A DNA stretch of 5,456 nt, taken from contig CAMFKC010000208.1 of the NCBI GenBank assembly GCA_945956975.1, forward strand, positions 1 to 5,456, given 5' to 3'. The notes beneath the pieces were generated by a model. That model had not been told where the DNA came from. It worked only from the letters and a program-made list of their open reading frames with translations, and searched no databases. The number at the start of each line of letters is the position of its first letter. The stretch's first letter is position 1. The DNA comes from an uncultured Methylocystaceae bacterium. Its GTDB lineage: Bacteria > Pseudomonadota > Alphaproteobacteria > Rhizobiales > Beijerinckiaceae. Below, piece after piece: positions 1-4,080 of the stretch. The position numbers and the translations under genes are program-made.

Positions 1-284
1 GACTTGATCCGGTCGATCGTCGAGAGGATGAGCGTGACGGTTTCAGGGTTGGCGGGCGCGCCTTCGCGCAGTCGGCCGATCAGGCTTTCGGCGGCGTGGG
101 TGACGCGCGCAAGGCGGGCGAGGCCGAGAAAGCCGCAGGTGCCCTTGATGGTGTGGACGAGGCGGAAGATGCTCGAGATCATCTCCGCATCGGACGGGTC
201 GCGCTCGAGACGCACGAGCTGCTCGCCCGCAGCATCGATGTGCTCGGCCGTCTCGACCAGAAAGTCCCGGAGAATGTCGTCCAT
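1..284 (-). CDS. cheA: CheA-like chemotaxis histidine kinase, N-terminal Hpt domain (partial)
   Basis: Only the first 94 codons are visible; the gene runs off the left edge. The protein begins MDDILRDFLVETAEHIDAAG and carries the Hpt motif HTIKGTCGFLG at about residues 44-54, so H44 is the predicted phosphorylated histidine. In the CheA family this histidine receives phosphate from the CATPase domain and passes it to CheY/CheB response regulators in the cytoplasm. The HTIKGTCGFLG variant, followed by LARLARVTHAAESLIGRLREG, is what I associate with alphaproteobacterial CheA proteins, some of them CheA-receiver hybrids. The start fits the usual CheA N-terminus exactly; a weak GGGCGG lies 4-9 bases upstream. 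It follows chpT on the same strand with a 116-bp gap holding a CtrA-like box and a GC hairpin. A free-standing Hpt protein cannot be excluded without the dimerisation, CA and CheW domains beyond the edge. Confidence 0.85.
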   Translation of the reverse strand, partial: MDDILRDFLVETAEHIDAAGEQLVRLERDPSDAEMISSIFRLVHTIKGTCGFLGLARLARVTHAAESLIGRLREGAPANPETVTLILSTIDRIK

Positions 285-326
285 CAAACCGCCCGATGCG
301 AAGCCGGCTCGATCCGGCTCCGAACT

Positions 327-346
327 GCGGCGCACACGGGCGCCGC
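327..346 (-). repeat. GC-rich hairpin in the cheA leader
   Basis: A perfect 7-bp inverted repeat, GCGGCGC (327-333) and GCGCCGC (340-346), with a 6-base loop. It lies between the cheA-proximal CtrA-like box (370-386) and the cheA start codon (284). If transcription starts just downstream of that box, the hairpin would be near the 5' end of the cheA mRNA. No T-run follows it on either strand, so it does not look like an intrinsic terminator. Its function is unknown. Confidence 0.4.
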
Positions 347-369
347 AAGGCGGAATTATGGAAGCGTTG

Positions 370-386
370 GGTTAAGGGAGGATTGA
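370..386 (-). promoter_or_regulatory. Candidate CtrA box upstream of cheA
   Basis: Read on the minus strand this is TCAA-N7-TTAACC, one mismatch from the CtrA consensus TTAA-N7-TTAAC. It begins 14 bases past the chpT stop codon and ends 85 bases before the cheA start codon, pointing toward cheA. It matches the element upstream of eipA at 14 of 17 positions, including bases outside the consensus. No convincing -10 box was found. CtrA binding is inferred from the motif and from the neighbouring chpT. Confidence 0.5.
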
Positions 387-400
387 AGTCCGCCCCTAAA

Positions 401-1093
401 TCAGGCCGCGTCGCTGGCGGCGGGCGCTTCGTCGACGGCCGCCTGCGCGACCTCGGCGGCGCGCAGGCGAATGTGCTCGGGCTCGCTCGTCAGTTCGACA
501 CAGTAGCCGATCTCGCGGGCGACGAGGCCGGTGTAATAGGCCTGGATGCCGTGGGCGTCGACCGAGCCGCCTTCCGGCGTTCCGGCGAGCAGGTGCGGCA
601 CGTGCGCGGCGACGCGGGCGTTCGTGCCCTTGGATTCCACCGACAGAGAGGCGCCCTCATCGGCGATCGTCACCGTGATCACGCCGCCGCGCGGTACGGC
701 CGCTGCCGCAATCAGGCACATGTTGAGGACGAGCTTCACCTTGTTCTTGGGCAGCAGGATGCGGGGCGCGTTCCATTCGAGCTTGGTGCGCTCGTCGGCG
801 ATGAGGCCGCGCGCGACATTCTCGGCGTCGCCGGTGTCGATGGCGGCGCCGGCCGAACCGGCAGCGCCGAAGGCGAGGCGGCAGAACTGCAGGCGGGCGG
901 AGGCGGTTCGCGCGCTCTTCTTGATGAGATCGAGGGCGAAGGTCCGCATGTCCTGGTCCTTCTCGTCCTCCAGCACTTCGAGGCCGTTGACAATGGCGCC
1001 GACCGGCGAAATCACGTCATGGCAGACGCGCGAGCAGAGCAGGGCGGCAAGATCGAGCGGGGCGAGCGAGAAGACGGAAGCTTGGTCGGTCAT
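401..1093 (-). CDS. chpT: Histidine phosphotransferase ChpT
   Basis: Predicted 230-residue cytoplasmic phosphotransferase. In alphaproteobacteria ChpT takes phosphate from the receiver domain of the hybrid kinase CckA and passes it to CtrA and CpdR, controlling cell-cycle transcription and proteolysis. The diagnostic stretch LCSRVCHDVISPVGAIVNGLE lies at about residues 19-39, so H25 is the predicted phosphorylated histidine. Residues ~10-75 fit the helical-hairpin dimerisation domain. Residues ~90-215 fit the degenerate HATPase-like domain, including NKVKLVLNMCLIAA and GIQAYYTGLVAREIG; the kinase ATP-binding G boxes are not apparent, as expected for ChpT. The C-terminal tail is Ala-rich. The ATG at 1093 was chosen because the in-frame ATG at 1150 would add an Arg/Pro-rich, family-unlike extension. 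Neither start has a clear Shine-Dalgarno sequence. The gene is divergent from cysQ, with a perfect CtrA box between them, and precedes cheA. Confidence 0.93.
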   Translation of the reverse strand: MTDQASVFSLAPLDLAALLCSRVCHDVISPVGAIVNGLEVLEDEKDQDMRTFALDLIKKSARTASARLQFCRLAFGAAGSAGAAIDTGDAENVARGLIADERTKLEWNAPRILLPKNKVKLVLNMCLIAAAAVPRGGVITVTIADEGASLSVESKGTNARVAAHVPHLLAGTPEGGSVDAHGIQAYYTGLVAREIGYCVELTSEPEHIRLRAAEVAQAAVDEAPAASDAA

Positions 1094-1175
1094 GGAGCGA
1101 TCCGGAAACGGGGGTGGACGCGAGGCTCGGCGACCGAAGGGTCGCCGCACGAAAGGCGTTACGCGGACACGACCA

Positions 1176-1190
1176 AAAACAATGCCTTAA
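1176..1190 (-). promoter_or_regulatory. Degenerate CtrA half-site near chpT
   Basis: On the minus strand this reads TTAA-N7-TTTT, so one half matches the CtrA core and the other is degraded. It ends 82 bases before the chpT start codon, closer than the perfect dyad at 1281-1297. It could be a weak second site or chance. It is listed because TTAA is otherwise very rare in this window. Confidence 0.2.
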
Positions 1191-1277
1191 CGCGCCGCGA
1201 ATCATTCGCAGCATGTGCGCGAATCGAGAGATAGCCCGGCCCGCCGATGCTGGAAAGCGTCGCCAGAGTGCGATTTT

Positions 1278-1300
1278 GCCGTTAACGCTGCGTTAACGGC
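1278..1300. promoter_or_regulatory. Perfect two-way CtrA box between chpT and cysQ
   Basis: A flawless 10-bp inverted repeat, GCCGTTAACG and CGTTAACGGC, separated by CTG. Its core is TTAA (1282-1285), 7 bases, then TTAAC (1293-1297), exactly the CtrA consensus spacing. Because the left arm is GTTAA, the minus strand also reads TTAA-N7-TTAAC, so the site is consensus in both directions. It lies 66 bases before the cysQ ATG and about 185 bases before the chpT ATG. No T-run follows on either strand, which argues against an intrinsic terminator. CtrA is the inferred binder; another dimeric repressor recognising a GTTAAC dyad is possible. Confidence 0.7.
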
Positions 1301-1363
1301 GTGTATTCGCGCCCGAAATGCAGTCATCTTGATCCGCCGTGTGAGAATGTGCATGTCAGAGAC

Positions 1364-2182
1364 ATGGGTGGACAGCTGGAGCCGTTGACCGACGCCGACC
1401 GCGACGCAGCCGCACAGGCTTTCGCGCAGATCGCGCTCGTGGCGGGCCGTGCAGTCATGGACGTCTACGCCGGCGAGTGCCTGGCGAGACGGAAAGCCGA
1501 CTCCAGCCCGGTGACCGAGGCGGACGAACGCGCCGAGGCGATCATCCTGGCGCGTCTCGGCGCTGCGTTTCCCAATCTGCCGGTCATTGCCGAGGAATCC
1601 GCTGCGCGCGGTCTGCTGCCGGCCTGCGGATCCCGCTTCATCCTCGTCGATCCGCTGGACGGCACGCGCGAGTTTCTGGCGCGCAACGACGAGTTCACGG
1701 TCAACATCGCGCTGATCGACGCGGGCGCGCCCGTGGCAGGCGTCGTCTTTGCGCCCGCGCTTTCCAAGCTCTGGTTTGGCGGCGCGACCGCTTGGGCCTG
1801 CGAAGCCACGCCCGGCGGCGACCTTCCCGAACAGGCGCAGCGGCGGCGGATTTCGGCTCGGGCGCCGGGGCCGGGAGGATATGTCGCCTTGTCGAGCCGA
1901 TCGCATGGCGACACGGGGACCGAGGCGTTCCTTGAGCATCTGAAGATCGCCGGGCGGATGAACGCCGGCTCGTCGCTCAAATTCTGCGTGATCGCCGAGG
2001 GCGGAGCGGACGTCTATCCGCGCTTCGGTCCGACGATGGAGTGGGACACCGCAGCCGGCGAAGCCGTGCTGCGCGCGGCAGGCGGGCGCGTGCTGACCCC
2101 GGACGGCGCTCCTGTGGCGTACGGCAAGCAGCACGAAGGTTTTCGCAACGGCGCATTCGTCGCCTGGGGCAAGGCGGCCTGA
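1364..2182 (+). CDS. cysQ: 3'(2'),5'-bisphosphate nucleotidase CysQ
   Basis: Predicted 272-residue Mg-dependent phosphatase of the inositol-monophosphatase superfamily. CysQ removes the 3'-phosphate from PAP (or PAPS), recycling the by-product of sulfate assimilation and sulfotransfer. Visible motifs are PVTEAD (49-54), AEES (76-79), DPLDGT (96-101) followed by REFLARNDEFTVNIALI, and EWDTAAG (226-232). The predicted metal ligands E77, D96, D99 and D228 are all present. REFL...EFTVNIALI and SSLKFCVIAEGGADVYPR separate CysQ from inositol monophosphatase (SuhB) and from HisN-type histidinol-phosphatase. The ATG at 1364 leaves a short leader before the first helix; an in-frame GTG at 1349 and another at 1301 are less likely, since they would add a family-unlike stretch. 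The SD is poor (AGAG very close to the ATG). A perfect CtrA box lies just upstream, suggesting but not proving cell-cycle input. Confidence 0.9.
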   Translation: MGGQLEPLTDADRDAAAQAFAQIALVAGRAVMDVYAGECLARRKADSSPVTEADERAEAIILARLGAAFPNLPVIAEESAARGLLPACGSRFILVDPLDGTREFLARNDEFTVNIALIDAGAPVAGVVFAPALSKLWFGGATAWACEATPGGDLPEQAQRRRISARAPGPGGYVALSSRSHGDTGTEAFLEHLKIAGRMNAGSSLKFCVIAEGGADVYPRFGPTMEWDTAAGEAVLRAAGGRVLTPDGAPVAYGKQHEGFRNGAFVAWGKAA

Positions 2183-2187
2183 GGGCG

Positions 2188-2204
2188 TCAATCTTTCGTT
2201 AACC
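2188..2204 (+). promoter_or_regulatory. Candidate CtrA box upstream of eipA
   Basis: Reads TCAA (2188-2191), 7 bases, TTAACC (2199-2204), one mismatch from TTAA-N7-TTAAC. It starts 5 bases after the cysQ stop codon and ends 122 bases before the eipA ATG. Brucella abortus eipA is known to be directly activated by CtrA, so a CtrA site is expected here. It is nearly identical to the element upstream of cheA. No clear -10 hexamer was found. Confidence 0.6.
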
Positions 2205-2313
2205 ATGGTCGCGCAGTGTTGGCCGCCACGCAGCGGCGCCCCGCCTTGGGCGCAGCCGCGCCACGCGTTCACCATTTTCCAGCGGCAGTTTCGGACAAGC
2301 GCGAAACGCGGCG

Positions 2314-2320
2314 AGAGGAG
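2314..2320 (+). promoter_or_regulatory. Strong Shine-Dalgarno of eipA
   Basis: AGAGGAG ends 6 bases before the ATG at 2327. It is the best ribosome binding site in the window and fixes the eipA start, ruling out the open frame that continues upstream to 2216. Confidence 0.8.
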
Positions 2321-2326
2321 ACGGCG

Positions 2327-2902
2327 ATGACCAGCACACGTCGCGAAATTCTGATCCGGTCGATCGGCGCAGCCGCCGCCGCCGCAACGCCTTCACTTGC
2401 CCTTGCACGCGAAGCGCCGGGCGAGTTCTCCTCGAACGAGGTCGTCAACAACGGCCACAAATTCTTCGGTTCTGTTTCGCGCGGCCTGGCGCAAGGCATC
2501 GAGAAGGCGACGAAGCGATGGGGCCGGCCCAACGCCTATATTCTGGGCCAGGAAGGGTCCGGCGCGTTCATCGGCGGTCTGCGCTATGGCGAGGGCCAAA
2601 TGTACACGCGCAACGCGGGCGATCGGAAAGTTTACTGGCAGGGCCCCTCGATCGGCTTCGATGTCGGCGCCGACGGCGACCGAACGATGATGCTGGTATA
2701 CAATCTGCCCGCGGTCGATGGCATATACCGCCGCTTCGGCGGGCTCGACGGCTCGGCCTATCTGGTCGGCGGGTTCGGGTTCACGGCCCTGACGGCCGAT
2801 CAGGTCGTGGTCGTCCCGATCCGATCCGGCGTCGGGGCGCGGCTCGGCCTCAATCTCGGCTATCTCAAGTTCACGCCGAATTCGACCTGGAATCCGCTCT
2901 AG
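2327..2902 (+). CDS. eipA: Envelope integrity protein EipA (DUF1134 family)
   Basis: Predicted 191-residue exported protein of the alphaproteobacterial DUF1134/EipA family. In Brucella abortus EipA is a soluble periplasmic beta-barrel protein needed for envelope-stress resistance and virulence; its molecular activity is unknown. The mature part (from about residue 35) matches the family almost throughout: HKFFGSVSRGLAQ (44-56), RWGRPNAYILGQEGSGAF (64-81), LRYGEG (85-90), NAGDRKVYWQGPSIGFD (96-112), TMMLVYNLPAVD (120-131), RFGGLDGSAYLVGGFG (136-151), and VVPIRSGVGARLG near the C-terminus, ending TWNPL. Residues 1-27 form a signal peptide: T4-R5-R6-E-I-L, an Ala-rich core (A15-A20), then ALA before R28. 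The RR motif resembles a Tat signal, though Sec export is possible. It has a strong SD and an upstream CtrA-like box. Any link to the downstream coiled-coil gene is unproven. Confidence 0.93.
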   Translation: MTSTRREILIRSIGAAAAAATPSLALAREAPGEFSSNEVVNNGHKFFGSVSRGLAQGIEKATKRWGRPNAYILGQEGSGAFIGGLRYGEGQMYTRNAGDRKVYWQGPSIGFDVGADGDRTMMLVYNLPAVDGIYRRFGGLDGSAYLVGGFGFTALTADQVVVVPIRSGVGARLGLNLGYLKFTPNSTWNPL

Positions 2903-2913
2903 ACGTATTCCGC

Positions 2914-2925
2914 GGCCGATCGGCC
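2914..2925. repeat. 12-bp perfect palindrome GGCCGATCGGCC after eipA
   Basis: A perfect palindrome 11 bases past the eipA stop codon. As RNA it could form only a 4-bp stem with a GATC loop, and TTTT (2934-2937) comes 8 bases later after a GC-rich stretch. It may contribute to 3'-end formation or be a GC-rich coincidence. Confidence 0.3.
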
Positions 2926-2938
2926 CAGCCGGGTTTTG

Positions 2939-2974
2939 CGCGCGCGTGGCCGGCGTGGCATGGTCGCGCGTTTT
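2939..2974 (+). terminator. Possible weak terminator of eipA
   Basis: CGCGCG (2941-2946) can pair with CGCGCG (2965-2970), which is followed directly by TTTT. The loop is long (18 bases) and the T-run short, so this is a poor intrinsic terminator. Read-through into the coiled-coil gene at 2998 is plausible. Confidence 0.2.
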
Positions 2975-2997
2975 CGGTCGGCTAGGACTTCGCCGTT

Positions 2998-4080
2998 TTG
3001 ATCGAACAGATCATGATTTTCATGCTCGGGGCGCTGTCCGCCGGGCTGCTGGCGCTTTTGCTGCTGCCGGCCTTCTGGCGACGGGCGCTGCGCCTCACCC
3101 GGCGTCGTCTCGAAATGCTGATGCCGTTGTCGATGGACGAGGTCGTCGCCGAACGAGACCTGTTGCGCGCCGAATTCGCCGCCGAGAAGCGCCGGCTCGA
3201 GCAGCGCATGGAGGCGCAGGCGGCTGCCCACGCGAACGACCTCGCCGAACTCGGCCGGAGGGCGACGGAAATCGTCGGATTGCAGGCCGATCTCGGCAAG
3301 CTCGGCGGCGAACATGCCGATCTCAACGCGCGGCATGACGCCACCGTGCGCGAGCTCGCCGAGGCGAACGGGGAGCGCAGCGCCCTGATCGTCGAACTGA
3401 ACGACGCCACCGGGCTGCATCAAGAAATTCGCGCGCGTCACGATGCGCTTTCGGCGGCGCACGGGGATCTGCAGGATCTGGCCGAGCAACGTCGGGTCGC
3501 GATCGTCGGCCTGGAAACGAAGCAGGAAGGGCTCCTCGCGCGCATCGAGAGCCTGGAAAAGGAAATCGACGAACACGCACGACACGCCCGCAACGAAACC
3601 GACCGCGCGCAGGGATTGGTCGAGGAGCGCGAAATGCTGCTCAAGGACATGCGTTCGGCGGAGCAGATGACGCAGGCCGCGCAGGCCCGCTTCGAGGCGG
3701 AGCGCGCGCGCATCAGCCAGATGCAAGCCGGCGTCGAACAGGCGCGCGCTGACCTCGAGGCTGCGCGCGATCTGCAGCGTCAGGCCGAGCGCGCGAGGGA
3801 CGCAGCCGTGTCGGCTCTCGGACAGGCCAGAAGCGAAGCCGACGATCTTCAGCAACGCATCGTCGCGGCGCGCGAGGACGCACGGGCGGCGAGCCGGGCG
3901 GCGGCGGACCGGGTCGAAGAATTGCGCGCGGAGATCGCGCGCCTCACAGGCGCGCTGTCTGCGGCGCGCGAGGCCCGCAGCGCCGACGCCGATATGGCGC
4001 AATTGCGCGAGGCGATCGTCGATATCGGCGCGCGCGTCGCGCAGATGGCGCCCGAAGCCGAGGCCCGCAAGCCCCTCTAG
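2998..4080 (+). CDS. Membrane-anchored long coiled-coil protein, function unknown
   Basis: A predicted 360-residue protein I cannot name; it resembles unnamed single-pass coiled-coil proteins I associate with Hyphomicrobiales. Residues ~5-27 (IMIFMLGALSAGLLALLLLPAFW) form one transmembrane helix. A basic stretch, RRALRLTRRRLE (28-39), follows, so by the positive-inside rule the rest should be cytoplasmic. From P43 to P352 there is no proline, and the sequence is rich in Ala, Glu, Arg, Gln and Leu, as in a long coiled coil. The last ~20 residues (AIVDIGARVAQMAPEAEARKPL) are less charged and could be a contact tail. No enzymatic motif is seen. The TTG start at 2998 has AGGA 10 bases upstream and gives a family-like MIEQIMIFMLG; in-frame ATGs at 3013 and 3022 would shorten the membrane helix. 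A scaffold or tether role is only a guess. Its stop codon overlaps that of the convergent transporter. Confidence 0.75.
   Translation: MIEQIMIFMLGALSAGLLALLLLPAFWRRALRLTRRRLEMLMPLSMDEVVAERDLLRAEFAAEKRRLEQRMEAQAAAHANDLAELGRRATEIVGLQADLGKLGGEHADLNARHDATVRELAEANGERSALIVELNDATGLHQEIRARHDALSAAHGDLQDLAEQRRVAIVGLETKQEGLLARIESLEKEIDEHARHARNETDRAQGLVEEREMLLKDMRSAEQMTQAAQARFEAERARISQMQAGVEQARADLEAARDLQRQAERARDAAVSALGQARSEADDLQQRIVAAREDARAASRAAADRVEELRAEIARLTGALSAAREARSADADMAQLREAIVDIGARVAQMAPEAEARKPL
4077..4080. other. Shared CTAG holding two convergent stop codons
   Basis: The TAG of the coiled-coil gene (4078-4080, plus) and the TAG of the transporter (4079-4077, minus) lie in one CTAG palindrome. 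The two genes therefore overlap tail to tail by 4 bp, and any terminator of either must lie inside the other's coding sequence. Confidence 0.9.

Larger units (their letters stand above)
1094..1363. other. Divergent intergenic region of chpT and cysQ
   Basis: This 270-bp region must hold the start signals of both chpT (minus) and cysQ (plus). It contains the perfect CtrA dyad, one degenerate half-site, a short dyad CGAAT-C-ATTCG (1198-1208), and two GAATC sites (1199-1203 and 1221-1225), which fit GANTC, the target of the cell-cycle DNA methyltransferase CcrM. No small coding sequence or RNA gene is evident, and no strong sigma-70 -35/-10 pair could be assigned. Confidence 0.6.

Noticed and set aside
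296..1234. Plus-strand open frame of 312 codons opposite chpT
   Set aside because: It is antisense to a clear ChpT and its translation is Gly/Arg/Ala-rich without a domain; it is a GC-driven shadow.
1278..1300. The GTTAAC inverted repeat as an intrinsic terminator
   Set aside because: The stem is long, but no T-run follows on either strand and it sits between divergent gene starts, where a terminator is not expected. The N7 spacing of TTAA fits a CtrA site better.
1202..2275. Open frame of 357 codons on the minus strand opposite cysQ
   Set aside because: It covers cysQ, whose catalytic motifs are all intact, and its own translation is low-complexity Arg/Gly/Ala without a family match.
2216..2326. 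Extended N-terminus for eipA from upstream in-frame starts
   Set aside because: It would put 37 Arg/Pro/Ala-rich residues before a good signal peptide. The strong SD at 2314-2320 supports the ATG at 2327.
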